This document shows, one piece after another, positions 1 through 13,310 of a stretch of 64,000 nucleotides of DNA. The position numbers and the translations under genes were made by a program. This DNA is from Rugalucina vietnamica (lineage: Eukaryota > Mollusca > Bivalvia > Lucinida > Lucinidae): the NCBI GenBank assembly GCA_964017185.1, contig OZ024875.1, positions 61,127,043 through 61,191,042 of the forward strand, given 5' to 3'. The notes under the pieces were generated by a model that was given only the letters and a program-made list of their open reading frames with translations, was not told the origin of the DNA and did no database searches. Every line of letters begins with the position of its first letter. Position 1 is the stretch's first letter.

Positions 1-3000
1 AGCCCCTGAAGCAGGCTTTGGTGCGTTTTCTGGCTAAACAAGAAAACCTGCGGGATATCGACTGGTAAAAACTTATTCACTTGTCTTCTGGTCGTCGCTT
101 GACACGCGTGGCAAGCGTCGGCAATCCCATTTGTAAGAATGGGACGCAATTCTTCAAGCCCACCCCCTCATTTGCATTGAAAAAAGCCCTTGAAGCAGAC
201 TTGGGTGCTTTTTGCAGCCAAACTAGAAAACCTGCGGGTCACTGGTAGGTAGCATGCTCTTGTCCATATCTTTGTGGCTCTTTCTGATGCGCAAGCTGAG
301 CTTGAGGATTCCATTTCGAGGTATGGGAGGCCGTTTATGCAGACCGATTTGCTATTTTGTGTTCTGCACTGGTATGTAAACCGGAAGTGCTATGGCGGCT
401 AGCCAAACTAAAAAACCTGCGGGGTATCGACTGGGTAAAACTTGTTCTCTGTTCTTCTGGCCGTCGACTGACACGCAAGACAAGCGTCAACAATCCCATT
501 TGTTAGTATGGGACGCCGTTCTTCAAGCGCACCCCTCTTATTTGCATTGAAAAAAGCCCCTGAAGCAGGCTTGGGTGCGTTTTGTGGCTAAACAAGAAAA
601 CTTGCGGTGTATCGACTGGTAAAAACTTGTTCACTTGTCTTCTGTTCGTCGACTGACACGCGTGGCAAGAGTCAGCAATCCCATTTGTAAGTATGGGACG
701 CCGTTCTTCAAGCCCATCCCCTCATTTGCATTGAATAAAGCCCTTGAAGCAGGCTTGGGTTCTTTTTGTGGCCAAACAAGAAGACATGCGGTGCACTGGT
801 AGGTTGCATGCTCTTGTCCATATCTTTGTGGCACTTTCTGATGCGCAAGCTGAGCTTGAGGATTCCATTTCGAGGTATGGGAGGCCGTTTATGCAGACCG
901 ATTTGCAATTTTGTGTTCTGCACTGGTATGTAAACCGGAAGTGCTATGGCGGCTAGCCAAACTAAAAAACCTGCGGGGTAATGACTGGGTAAAACTTGTT
1001 CTCTGTTCTTCTGGCCGTCGACTGACATGCGAGACAAGCGTCGACAATCCCATTTGTTAGTATGGGACGCCGTTCTTCAAGCGTACCCCTCTCATTTGCA
1101 TTGAAAAAAGCACCTGATGCAGGCTTGGGTGCGTTTTGTGGGTTTACAAGAAAACCTGCGGGATATCGACTGGTAAAAACTTGTTCACTTGTCTTCTGGT
1201 CGTCGACTGACATGCGTTGCAAGCGTCGGCAATCCCATTTGTAAGTATGGGTCGCCATTCTTCAAGTCCATCCCCTCATTTGCATTGAAATAAGCCCCTG
1301 AAGCAGGCTTGGGTGCTTTTTGTAGCCAAGCAAGAAAACCTGCGGGGCACTGGTAGGTTGCATGCTCTTGTCCACATCTTTGTGGCACTTTCTGATGCGC
1401 TAGCTGAGCTTGAGGATTCCATTTCTAGGTATGGGAGGCCGTTTATGCCGACTGATTGTATAGTTTGTGTTCTGCACTGGTATGTAAACCGGAAGTTCTA
1501 TGGCGGCTAGCCAAACTAAAAAACCTGCGGGGTATCGACTGGGTTAAACTTGTTTTCTGTTCTTCTGGCCGTCGACTGACACGCGAGACAAGCGTCGACA
1601 ATCCCATTTGTTAGTATGGGACCCCGTTCTTCTAGCGCACCCCTCTCATTTGCATTGAAAAAAGCCCCTGAAGCAGGCTTGGTTGCGTTTTGTGGCTAAA
1701 CAAGAAAACCTGCGGGGTATCGACTGGTAAAAACTTGTTCACTTCTCTTCTGGTCGTCGACTGACACGCGTGACAAGCGCCGGCAATCCCATTTGTAAGT
1801 ATGGGACGCCGTTCTTCAAGCCAACCCCCTTATTTGCATTGAAAAAAAGCCCTTGAAGCAGGCTTGGATGCTTTTTGTGACCAAACAAGAAGACCTTCTA
1901 GGCACTGTTAGGTTGCATGCTCTTGTCCATATCTTTGTGGCACTTTCTGATGCGCAAGCTGAGCTTGAGGATTCCATTTCTAGGTATGGCAGGCCGTCTA
2001 TGAAGACCGACTGTCTTTTTTGTGTTCTGCACTGGTATGTAAACCGGAAGTGCTATGGCGGCTAGCCAAACTAAAAATCTGCGGGGTAAAGACTGGGTAA
2101 AACTTGTTCTCTGTTCTTCTGGCCGTCGACTGACATGCGAGACAAGCGTCGACAATCCCATTTGTTAGTATGGGACGCCGTTCTTCAAGCGCACCCCTCT
2201 CATTTGCATTGAAAAAAGCCCCTGAAGCAGGCTTGGGTGCGTTTTGTGGCTAAACAACAAAACCTGCGGGGTATCGACTGGTAAAAACTTGTTCACTTGT
2301 CTTCTGGTCGTCGACTGACATGCGTGGCAAGCGTCGGCAATCCCATTTGTAAGTATGGGACGCCGTTCTTCAAGCCCACCCCCTCATTTGCATTGAAAAA
2401 AGCCCTTGAAGCAGGCTTGGATGCTTTTTGTGACCAAACAAGAAGACCTGCGGGGCACGTTCACTTGTCTTCTGGTCGTCGACTGACACGCGTGGCAAGC
2501 GTCGGCAATACCATTTGTAAGTATGGGACGCCGTTCTTCAAGCCAACCCCCATCATTTGCATTGAAAAACGCCCTTGAAGCAGGCTTGGGTGCTTTTTGT
2601 GGCCAAACAAGAAAACCTGCGGGGCACTGGTAGATTGCATGCTCTTGTCCTCATCTTTGTGGCACTTCCTGATGCGCTAGCTGAGCTTGAGGATTCCATT
2701 TCGAGGTATGGGAGGCCGTTTTTGCAGACTGATTGTCTAGTTTGTGTTCTGCACTGGTATGTAAACCGGAAGTGCTATGGCGGCTAGCCAAACAAAAAAA
2801 CCTGCGGGGTAATGACGGGTAAAAACTTGTTCTCTGTTCTTCTGGCCTTCGACTGACACGCGAGACAAGCGTCGACAATCCCATTTGTTAGTATGGGACG
2901 CCGTTCTTCAAGCGCACCCCTCTCATTTGCATTGAAAAAAGCCCCTGAAGCAGGCTTGGGTGCGTTTTGTGGCTAAACAAGAAAACCTGCGGGGTATCGA

Positions 3001-6000
3001 CTGGTAAAAACTTGTTCACTTGTCTTCTGGTCGTCGACTGACATGCGTGGCAAGCGTCGGCAATCCCATTTGTCAGTATGGGACGCAATTCTTCAAGCCC
3101 ACCCCCTAATTTGCATTGAAAAAAAAAGCCCTTGAAGCAGGCTTGGATGCTTTTTGTGACCAAACAAGAAGCCTGCGGGGCACTGGTAGGTTGCATGCTC
3201 TTGTCCACATCTTTGTGGCACTTTCTGATGCGCAAGCTGAGCTTGAGGATTCCATTTCGAGGTATGGGAGGCCGTTTATGCAGACTGATTGTCTAATTTG
3301 TGTTCTGCACTTGTATGTAAACCGGAAGTGCTATGGCGGCTAGCCAAACTAAAAAACCTGCGGGGTATCGACTGGGTAAAACTTGTTCACTTGTCTTCTG
3401 GTCGTCGCTTGACAGGCGTTGCAAGCGTCGGCAATCCCATTTGTAAGTATGGGACGCCGTTCTTCAAGCCCACCCCCTCATTTGCATTGAAAAAAAGCCC
3501 TTGAAGCAGGCTTGGGTGCTTTTTGCAGCCAAACAATAAAATTTGCGGGGCACTGGTAGGTTGCATGCTCTTGTCCATATCTTTGTGGCTCTTTCTGATG
3601 CGCAAGCTTAGCTTGAGGATTCCAATTCTAGGTATGGGAGGCCGTTTATGCAGACTGATTGGCTATTTTGTGTTCTGCACTGGTATGTATACCGGAAGTG
3701 CTATGGCGGCTAGCCAAACTAAAAAAACTGCGGGGTATCGACTGGGTAAAACTTGTTCTCTGTTCTTCTGGCCGTCGACTGACACGCGAGACAAGCGTCG
3801 ACAATCCCATTTGTTAGTATGGGACGCCGTTCTTAAAGCGCACCCCTCTCACTTGCATTGAAAAAAGCCCCTGAAGCAGGCTTTGGTGCGTTTTGTGGCT
3901 AAACAAGAAAACATGCGGGATTTCGACAGGTAAAAACTTGTTCACTTGTCTTCTGGTCGTCGCTTGACACGCGTGGCAAGCGTCGGCAATACCATTTGTA
4001 AGAATGGGACGCAATTCTTCAAGCCCACCCCCTCATTTGCATTGAAAAAAAAAGCCCTTGAAGCAGGCTTGGATGCTTTTTGTGACCAAACAAGAAGACC
4101 TGCGGTGCACTGTTAGGTTGCATGCTCTTGTCCATATCTTTGTGGCACTTTCTGATGCGCAAGCTGAGCTTGAGGATTCCATTTCTAGGTATGGGAGGCC
4201 GTTTATGAAGACCGATTGGCTATTTTGTGTTCTGCACTGGAATGTAAACAGGAAGTGCTATGGCGGCTAGCCAAACTAAAAAACCTGCGGGGTATCGACT
4301 GGGTAAAACTTGTTCTCTGTTCTTTTGGCCGTCGACTGACACGCGAGACAAGCTTCGACAATCCCATTTGTTAGTATTGGACGCCGTTCTTCAAGCATAC
4401 CCCTCTCATTTGCATTGAAAAAAGCCTCTGAAGCATGTTTGGGTGCGTTTTGTGGCTAAACAAGAAAACCTGCGGGGTATCGACTGGTAAAAACTTGTTC
4501 ACTTGTCTTCTGGTCATCGACCGACACGCGTGGCAAGCGTCGGCAATCCCATTTGTAAGTATGGGACGCCGTTCTTCAAGCCCACCCCCTCATTTGCATT
4601 GAAAAAAGCCCTTGAAGCAGGCTTGGGTGCTTTTGGCAAACAAACAAGAAGACCTGCGGGGCACTGGTAGGTTGCATGATCTTGTCCATATCTTTGTGGC
4701 TCTTTCTGATGCGCAAGCTTAGCTTGAGGATTCCAATTGTAGGTATGGGAGGCCGTTTATGCAGACCGATTGGCTATTTTGTGTTCTGCACTGGTATGTA
4801 AACCGGAAGTGTTATGGCGGCTAGCCAAACTAAAAAACCTGCGGGGTATCGACTGGGTAAAACTTGTTCTCTGTTCTTCTGGCCGTCGACTGACATGCGA
4901 GACAAGCGTCGGCAATCCCATTTGTAAGTATGGGACGCCGTTCTTCAAGCCCACCCCCTCATTTGCATTGAAAAAAGCCCTTGAAGCAGGCTTGGATGCT
5001 TCTTGTGACCAAACAAGAAGACTTGCGGGGCACTGGTAGGTTGCATGCTCTTGTCCACATCTTTGTGGCACTTTCTGATGCGCAAGCTGAGCTTGAGGAT
5101 TCCATTTGTAGGTATGAGAGGCCGTTTATGCAGACCGATTGGCTATTTTGTGTTCTGCACTTGTATGTAAACCGGAAGTGCTATGGCGGCTAGCCAAACT
5201 AAAAAACCTGCGGGGTATCGACTGGGTAAAACCTGTTCTCTGTTCTTTTGGCCGTCGACTGACACGCGAGACAAGCTTCGACAATCCCATTTGTTAGTAT
5301 GGGACGCCGTTCTTCAAGCGCACCCCTCTCGTTTGCATTGAAAAAAGCCCCTGAAGCAAGCTTGGGTGCGTTTTGTGGCTAAACAAGAAAACCTGCGGGG
5401 TATCGGCTGGTAAAAACTTGTTCACTTGTCTTCTGGTCGTCGACTGACGAGCGTGGCAAGCGTCGGCAATCCCATTTGTAGGTATGGGACGCCGTTCTTC
5501 AAGCCCACCCCCTCATTTGCATTGAAAAACGCCCTTGAAGCAGGCTTGGGTGCTTTTTGTGGCCAAACAAGAAAACCTGCGGGGCACTGGTAGGTTGCAT
5601 GCTCTTGTCCATATCTTTGTGGCACTTTTTGATGCGCAAGCTGAGCTTGAGGATTCCATTTCAAGGTATGGGAGGCCGTTTTTCAGACTGATTGTCTAGT
5701 TTGTGTTCTGCACTGGTATGTAAACCGGAAGTGCTATGGCGGCTAGCCAAACTAAAAAACCTGCGGGGTAATGACTGGGTAAAACTTGTTCTCTGTTCTT
5801 CTGGCCGTCGACTGACACGCGAGACAAGCGTCGACAATCCCATTTGTTAGTATGGAACGCCGTTCTTCAAGCGCACCCCTCTCATTTGCATTGAAAGAAA
5901 GCCCCTGAAGCAGGCTTCGTTGAGCTTTTTGGCCAAACAAGATAACCTTCGGGGCACTGGTAGGCTGCATGCTCTTTTCCACATCTTTGTGCCACATTCT

Positions 6001-8430
6001 GATGTGCAAGCTTTGCTTGAGGATTCCATGGTGTGGTATTGGAGGCCGTTTATGGAGAAGGATGGGCTAATTTGCGTTCTGCATTCAAAAAATCGAAACT
6101 GCTGTGGCGGCTCGCCAAACTAAAGAACCTGCGGGGTATCGACTGGTTAAAACATGTTCTCTGGTCTTCTGTCCGCTGACTTACACGATAGGCAAGCGTC
6201 GACAATCCCATTTGTAAGTATGGAACGTCATTGTTAAAGCCATCCCCTCTCATTTGCAATGGAAAAAAACCTGAAGCAGGCTTGGGTGCGCTTTGTGGCC
6301 AAACAAGAAAACCTGCGGGACACTGGTAGTCTGCATGCTCTTGTCCACATCATTGTGCCACGTTCTGAAACGCAAGCTTAGCTTCAGTATCCAATTTTGA
6401 GTTATGGGAGGCCGTTTATGCAGACCGATTGGCTATTTTGTGTTCTTTGCTGGTTTGTAAACCGGAAGTGCTATGGCGGCTAGCCAAACTAAACAACCTG
6501 CGGGATATCGACTTGTTAAATCTTGTTTTCTTGTCTTCTGGTCGTCGACTGACATGCGTGGCAAGCGTGGGCAATCCCATTTGAAAGTATGGTACGCCGT
6601 TCTTCAAGCCCACCCCCTCATTTGCATTGAAAAAAGCCCTTGAAGCAGGCTTGGGTTCTTTTTGTGGCCAAACATAAAGCTATGCGGTGCACTGGTAGGT
6701 TGCATGCTCTTGTCCATATCTTTGTGGCACTTTCTGATGCGCAAGCTGAGCTTGAAGATTCCATTTATAGGTATGGGAGGCCGTTTATGCAGACCGATTG
6801 GCTATTTTGTGTTCTGCACTGGTATGTAAACCGGAAGTGCTATGGCGGCTAGCCAAACTAAAAAACCTGCGGGGTAATGACTGGGTAAAATTTGTTCTCT
6901 GTTCTTCTGGCCGCCGACTGATATGCAAGACAAGCGTCGACAATCCCATTTGTCAGTATGGGACGCCGTTCTTCAAGCGCACCCCTCTCATTTGCATTGA
7001 AGAAAGCCCCTGGCGCAGGCTTGGGTGCGTTTTGTGGGTTAACAAGAAAACCTGCGGGATATCGACTGGTAAAAACTTGTTCACTTGTCTTCTGGTCGTC
7101 GACTGACATGCGTGGCAAGCGTCGACAATCCCATTTGTAAGTATGGGACGCCGTTCTTCAAGCCCATCCCCTCATTTGCATTGAAAAAAGCCCTTGAAGC
7201 AGGCTTGGGTGCTTTTTGTAGCCAAACAAGAAAACCTGCGGGGCACTGGTAGGTTGCATGCTCTTGTCCATATCTTTGTGGCTCTTTCTGATGCGCAAGC
7301 TTAGCTTGAGGATTCCATTTCTAGGTATGGGAGGCCGTTTATGCAGACCGATTTGCTATTTTGTGTTCTGCACTGGTTTGTAAGCCGGAAGTGTTATGGC
7401 AGCTAGCCAAACTAAACAACCTGCGGGGTATCGACTGGTTAAATCTTGTTCTCTTGTCTTCTGGTCGTCGACTGACACGCGAGGCAAGCGTCGACAATCC
7501 CACTTGTATGAATGGGATGCCGATGCCGTTCTTCAAGCCCATCTATCCCATTTGCATTGCAAAAAACCCCTAAAACAGGCTTATGTGCGTTTTGTGGATG
7601 AAAAAGAAAACCTGATGGGTATCGACTGGTTTAATCCTGTTCTCTTGTCTTCTGGTCGTCGACTGACACGCTAGGCAAGCGTCGACAATCCCATTTGTAA
7701 GTATGGTACGCCGTTCTTCAAGCCCACCTCCTCATTTGCATTGAAAAAAGCCCTTGAAACAGGCTTGGGTGCTTTTGTGGCCAAACAAGAAAACCTGCGG
7801 GGCACTGGTAGGTTGCATGCTCTTGTCCACATCTTTGTGGTACTTTCTGATGCGCAAGCTGAGCTTGAGGATTCCATTTCTAGGTATGGGAGGCCGTTTA
7901 TGCAGACCGATTGGCTATTTTGTGTTCTGCACTGGTATGCAAACCGGAAGTTCTATGGCGGCTAGCCAAACAAAAAAACCTGCAGGATATCAACTGGTAA
8001 AAATTTGTTCTCCTGTTATCAAGCGCCGAGAATCCCATTAGTAAGTAAGGGACGCCGTTCTTCAAGCCCACTTATCCCATTTGCATTGAAAAAAGCCCAT
8101 GGGTGATTTTTGTGACCAAACAAGAAAACCTGCGGGGTACTGATAAATTGCATGCTCTTGTGCCACGTTCTGATGCGCAAGCTAAGCTTGCGGATTCCAT
8201 TTCGTGGTATGGGTGGTCGTTTATGCAGACAAATGGGCTAATTTGCGTTCTGCATGCAAAAAACCGGAAGTGCTATGGCGGCTGGCCAAATTAAAAATCC
8301 TGCGGGTCATCGACTGGTCAAAACTTGTCTTCTGGTCTTCGACTGACACTCGTGGCAAGCGTCGACAATCTCATTCGTCAGTAAGGGACGCCGTTCTTCA
8401 AGCCACCCCCCTCATTTGCATTGTAAAATC
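1..8430. repeat. Satellite array, ~184-bp monomers in a ~552-bp three-monomer higher-order repeat
   Basis: The phrase AACCTGCGGGG recurs every 181-189 bp throughout, giving about 46 monomers. Three monomer types alternate. Type A continues TATCGACTGGTAAAAAC, type B continues CACTGGTAGGTTGCATG, and type C continues TATCGACTGGGTAAAAC and is preceded by GGCTAGCCAAAC. A and C are close; B is diverged but alignable through its (T)CCATTT..GTATGGGA.GCCGTT segment. The GGCTAGCCAAAC mark lies at about 398, 950, 1507, 2058, 2786, 3337, 3708, 4267, 4818, 5189, 5742, 6112, 6478, 6849, 7402 and 7962. Spacing is therefore about 552 bp (ABC), about 370 bp (A skipped), or 728 bp (one extra hybrid unit). Monomers near 5,900-6,400 and 7,550-8,430 are more diverged, as expected at an array edge. 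The left end is cut by the window. No transposase or other protein is associated. Function (centromeric, heterochromatic or none) cannot be read from the sequence. Confidence 0.95.
2443..2578. repeat. Hybrid B/A satellite monomer (recombination junction)
   Basis: A type-B monomer begins normally (AAGAAGACCTGCGGGGCAC) and at about 2458 switches directly into the interior of a type-A monomer (GTTCACTTGTCTTCTGGTC). The result is one shortened hybrid unit, and the local marker spacing becomes 728 bp instead of 552 bp. This looks like an unequal-exchange or deletion product inside the array. Confidence 0.8.
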
Positions 8431-9027
8431 GCATTTAATTAAGTTGACGTCATTGTATTAATTGTCGCTCTAAAATATTACGATTTTAAAGGTCGATATC
8501 GCGAAAACAAGCTCGGAACGGCATCGATTTCTTTTTGATTTTCATATGTAGGACATCAAAATACATTCCCGTGAAAAAAAAAAAAAAAAAAAAAAAAAAA
8601 CCGTGAGGTCAATTACGTACGTTGGCTTCAAGTGAAGAACAAATACTTAACGTATCAAGGAAACTGTATTAGCCAACAATTCATCAAACAAATCTTTATG
8701 AATATATTATTGTTTATCGTGTTAACATAGGCCGTATTTCCTTATTTACATGTATAGTGATGCGTTTTCAAATTCCTTTAGTATACATGGGTACGACAAC
8801 TCCGGTCTGGCAGTTGTCATTATAAATCCCACCGCTGCCATCAAAAGTTACACAGGCTGAACCAAGTCACAGCTAATCAGCGTCGGTGGAAAGAATAATA
8901 ATATTTTTATGTTTTCTTGTTACTCCCGTCAATCGATTTCTGATTATTCTTGGGAAGTTTACATTGTATACACTCCGGTGTGTTTGCAGGAATGGCCTAC
9001 ATACATAAGGAAAGAACCTGTGTAGGG
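8431..9027. other. Array flank without gene: AT-rich, poly(A) run
   Basis: The satellite homology stops at about 8,430. The next 600 bp are AT-rich with a 27-bp A run at 8,574-8,600. I see no ORF, exon signal or recognisable repeat apart from that run. Confidence 0.6.
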
Positions 9028-9225
9028 ATCTTTAACCTGCACAGGGGATAACAGTCCCTGCACATGGGGCCTCCAGTTAACGTCCCGAACCGAAGGACGG
9101 CGCACTGTATCATGTCATACCTGCAAGTGATACGAAGGGAAGCCAGTTCGGACCAACAAATTTTCCTCGCCGCAGGCGGAGTTCGAGCACAAGAAGCCAG
9201 TGCGCTAACAACTCGGCTATATCAC

Positions 9226-9228
<3 letters not shown>
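9028..9228 (-). mobile_element. tRNA-derived SINE (minus strand)
   Basis: Read on the minus strand from 9,228, the sequence begins with a Pol III A-box-like stretch (TAGCCGAGTTGTTAGCGC) followed by a B-box-like TGCTCGAACTCC. This is the head of a tRNA-derived SINE. The body continues through CCTCCAGTTAACGTCCC to a GATCTTTAACCTGCAC segment. The 5' end abuts an AAT microsatellite. It is not a functional tRNA: the acceptor stem is not closed and it continues into a SINE body. Confidence 0.65.
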
Positions 9229-9280
<52 letters not shown>

Positions 9281-9290
9281 ATGTTATAAT
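9227..9290. repeat. (AAT)n microsatellite
   Basis: About 17 uninterrupted AAT units, then a short imperfect continuation (ATGTTATAATAATAATG). It lies at the head of the neighbouring SINE. Confidence 0.95.
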
Positions 9291-9689
9291 AATAATGATA
9301 AATATGATGCGGATTAACGCATGTCACCATCACGCAGTATAGTTGGTGTTGCATTTATACTCTACCTTTGACGGCTGCTGTATTCTGGCGGCTGTGGAAA
9401 GTGTGCCAACTTCAGCTCGGTGTGTCGAGCTGAAACTGAAAGTTGACTTTGGAGACAGGAAAATCAAATTATCGCTTGTTCCACTCTTGGTTTCTGTGAT
9501 GATCTTCAGCTGGTAAATATTTTGTTCTTTGTAGCTTGTCCTGTAAACCTGATATATTGCCAATTGTCCTATTCTTGAAGTGACTTACTCTGTGAAAGCA
9601 AACACAAATGACCATTCAACTGCACAATGACAAGTATGAGTTTTTTGGGAAAGCTTTAAAACAGATTGAGGCCTTGTAACAAATAATAC

Positions 9690-9760
9690 CAGCCCTGAGA
9701 GCTCAGCAGGTTAGAGCGCGTGGCTTCAGGAACTTGAGTTTGCCCCCTAGCAAAGCCATA
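9690..9760 (+). mobile_element. tRNA-like SINE head remnant
   Basis: CCTGAGAGCTCAGCAGGTTAG followed by GCGCGTGGCTTCAGGAACTTG resembles a decayed tRNA A-box and anticodon region. The B-box is poor (TTGAGTTTGCCCCC). It is probably a SINE relic in the 9,560-9,990 interval, where nothing else is recognisable. Confidence 0.35.
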
Positions 9761-9959
9761 CAGTCATGTCCCCTATCATTGCGCAGCCTAGCCCGAGTCT
9801 TCTCTGGCTGCTAAATTAGCCTCCAGGTACCATTTTTTAAATCTATCTTCTGATACTGAGTCGATCAATTTCTGATCATCACCTCAGGTGTGGGGTGGGT
9901 GGCTAAATTTAGAATTTAGTCAAGGGAAAATAAAACATTTGGGGTGGACCATTAAAACT

Positions 9960-12201
9960 ATTTACAAGATATAGATGAGAGGCATACTAAAACGCATGCC
10001 TCTGGGCTAATGATTTAAATAGAAGCCTTAAATTCCTCAATGGTCTTAGATAGGACCACTGAAGAAGGGAGACTATTCCAAACCGGAATAGTTCTGGGGA
10101 AAAAGGAATTTTTCAGGGCATCACTATAGGCAAATGGTCTTGTGTATTGTGATTCATGTGATGCCCGAGTATGCCTTAGATTGGGTGCCGGGGTCAGGTA
10201 TTTGTCTTTATCAAGAGACACTGTACCGGAGTGTATCTTGTAGAAGAAGGTTAAGGAGGACCGCTCCCTGCGAGACTCCAGGGATGGCCACTCAAGTTCG
10301 TCTAGCATTTCACCGACGCTACTGGTGTTCCTCCATCGCCTGCAGGTCCACCGGGCAGCAGTCCTCTGCACCTTCTCCACCATCTCAATCTGAGTTTCAT
10401 GATAGGGATGCCAAATAGGAGCTGCATACTCAAGTTGAGGCCGAACCAATGTTTTGTATGCAACTTCCTTAGTATGCCTAGGTGCCAGTGCCAAATTGCG
10501 CCGAAGAAAACCCAAAGTCTTAGTTGCCTTGCATGTAATTTCAGAAATGTGTTGACCCCAATCAAGATCATCTGTGATAGTTAAACCGAGGTATTTAGCG
10601 GACTGAACCTGTTCTAATGTTTGCTGATGCAGTGTGTAATTGAAATCTATATGCCTGCTTGGATGTAGCCGTGTCACCCTCATTGAATGACATTTGCTAA
10701 CATTGAATTTCATTTGCCAATCCATTTCCCATTTGGCCAAGCTATTCAGGTCATCTTGTAAAATTTGACAATCCAATGGTGACTTGACATTTCTGTATAA
10801 AACACAATCATCAGCAAATAGCCGAACAGATGACCTGATGTTGTCAGGCAGATCATTAATGAAAATAAGAAATAGGACCGGTCCTAAGACCGATCCTTGT
10901 GGGACACCAGAAAGAACCGGGACTGGATCTGAGGCACGGCCATCTAATACCACTTTTTGAGAGTGCTCAGAGAGCCACGAGTCGATCCACTTATGTGTAG
11001 ATCCTCTAATCCCGTAGAAGTCAAGTTTGTATAATAACCTTTTATGTGGGACCTTGTCAAAGGCCTTAGCGAAATCCATGACAATCACATCCGTCTGCCT
11101 GTGGCCACGACCCACTGCTCGGTCCAGATTACTAACCAAATCATGATAAAACTGAACTAACTGGGTTTCGCAAGACCTTTGACTTCGGAACCCATGCTGA
11201 CAGTCAGCAAGAATGTTTTCAAGAGCCAAGTGTTTGTTTATGTTGCTGACTATTATATGCTCTAGAGTTTTGCAACAGATACAAGTAAGCGACACCGGTC
11301 GATAATTAGCTGCATCGTATTTCTCACCTTTCTTAAATACCGGGGCTACATTTGCCTGTCGCCAATCGTCTGGTACAGCACCCTGAGCAAGCGACTCATT
11401 GAAGATATAGGTCAGTACAGGAGCAATTTCAGAACTACATTCCTTCAACACCCTAGCACTCAGGCCATCTGGCCCAGGCGCCTTATGTATATTCAAATTA
11501 TTCAACAGTTTAATGACCCCATTGGGGTCAACTGTAATTTCACCCATAGCGGTGAAAGGACTTGTGCCTTTACAGGGGATTTCATCATCTGATTCGCGAG
11601 TGAAGGCTGACTGAAACTGCCTATTACAAATATTAGCCTTATCCAAAGTGTCAGTCTTCAAGATACCATTTTCTCTAAGAGTATTGATCCCAGACGCGTC
11701 TTTCTTAAGGGACTTGACAAATGACCAAAACTTTTTTGCCTTTTCATTTTTTCGGGGACAATCGGGATCAGGGTTATCATTTTCAAAGGAGAAGATATTG
11801 GTAATATGCTTCCAATATGCATCTCTAATGCTCTTTTGAACATGTGCTCTGAACCGTTTGTAATGGTTCTTAATGTCAGGGCTACTTGACTTGCGAGCAC
11901 GAAAGTAAAGTTTATCACGTTTCCTTATCAAGCGTTTGATCGAGCTATCGATCCATGGTAAGCTATATTTTGTCTTGGTCATTTTTGATGGAATAAACCT
12001 TTCAATAGCCGAGAGAACCTCCGACTTAAAACTGACCCACATGTCATTGACTGACACCTGACTATGGTCAGTTGAAAGGAACGAATCCCTATAGCGCGCT
12101 AGATGGTCATGGAGACCGTCCATATCCGCTCGTTTATATAGGAAAATCTCACGCGGGGCCTGCTGAATCCAATGGGACCAAGTCTCGAACAATGATTTGA
12201 A
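9960..12201 (-). mobile_element. 5'-truncated CR1/Jockey-group LINE with intact reverse transcriptase ORF
   Basis: The 725-residue ORF (10,015-12,192) encodes the linker and reverse transcriptase part of an ORF2 polyprotein. Visible RT landmarks are KAPGPDGLSARVLKE, ANYRPVSLTCI, HGFRSQRSCETQL, DFAKAFDKVPH, SGVPQGSVLGPVLF and the catalytic box FADDC at roughly residue 450, followed by KYLGL and RPQLEYAAPIWHPY. The apurinic endonuclease domain expected upstream is absent. The frame starts at a TTG, and an in-frame stop lies at about 12,202-12,204, so the element is truncated right after the endonuclease region. No internal stop or frameshift is seen, which suggests a fairly recent insertion. 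The clade (CR1/Jockey group) is assigned from motif style, not a search. It is a different family from the LINE at 13,311. Confidence 0.9.
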
Positions 12202-13310
12202 TTACACTATATAAGACATAAAATCTGGTCCACATAAAACATTTTGGGCATGTTGTCTTTCGTCAGTCAATGGGCGATAAAACTGGCACAGTGTCAAGTG
12301 TCAACCTCGTTTTGGATTTCCCTGGCAGCCAATGGAAATCGACCAAAATCAAAGCAAAATACATCACTCAGTTTGTTTGACAAGAAATTCTCTGCTGAAA
12401 AAACATTCCTGAATTCCATTTTTCATGCTGTCTCGTGCCAGAAGCTCTCTTCTATGTATTCAAAGCAAATTTTGATGAAGGAAACACACCTTGAGTCTTT
12501 TAGCTTTACAAAATTTTGTTTACACCCCTGTGAAAATACAGTGCCCGTGAAAATCACATGAGCGACAAGATCCTTTTTATTTTGTTACTGGTACTATCTC
12601 CCATTCCTATTGGCTCTCTTTTGTGTGATCACTAGTATAATCCCCAAAAAATCAAATAGAAATTGACTAAGTCTGCTCAACTTTGATGCTAGCAAAATAT
12701 ATATGGTAACAAAGTGTAGTAAGAGACTAGTATTTAGGTTGGACCTACTCATAATGACCTACATGGTGACATGGTTGCATTTTACCATATTTTCTTGCAT
12801 TTAAATACCTCCTGGGAGACCAGTCAGGGACATAACCTAAACAAGTTATAAAAAAAAATAACTGAAACAAGTTATTTTTCATTCAAAATCAGTGAAGTTT
12901 TTCTTAATTTAATTGAAATATGCAGGGTTTTACTTTTACATAATTAAAATGTTAATGGGAGATGCAGCAAGATGAGAGCTTTATACTCACATGGCTGAAA
13001 ATTAGTATATACCATTAAGATTTTGAAAATTTCAGTTTTTTATGCAATTTTTGGGCATCAGAATGGCAAAATCCCTGATTTTAAAACATCTGTTCCCACC
13101 TTATCAGAATTTTGGCACATGTCTAGACAATTTTCCCAGGATGATGTAACTTTAATGTAGCTACTACAAAAGAATTTCTTATTATGCATAGTCTAAAAAG
13201 TACTACTCAGGTACTTCAAAGACAAGTGGGGTAATGATACTAATAACCTATTCAAGTTAATATTGTCATAATTACTAATAAAGCATAACTTATATAAGTG
13301 GTTTTTTGAC
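12202..13310. other. Spacer between two oppositely oriented LINEs
   Basis: AT-rich sequence with no convincing exon. It contains the left member of a 56-bp inverted repeat at 12,820-12,876. The only long ORF here (12,244-12,561 plus) has no recognisable motif and is probably chance. Confidence 0.5.
12820..12876. repeat. Left inverted repeat bracketing the plus-strand LINE
   Basis: CCAGTCAGGGACATAACC through ATAACTGAAACAAGTTATT is the near-perfect reverse complement of 16,274-16,329. I count two substitutions and a one-base difference in the A run. Confidence 0.9.
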
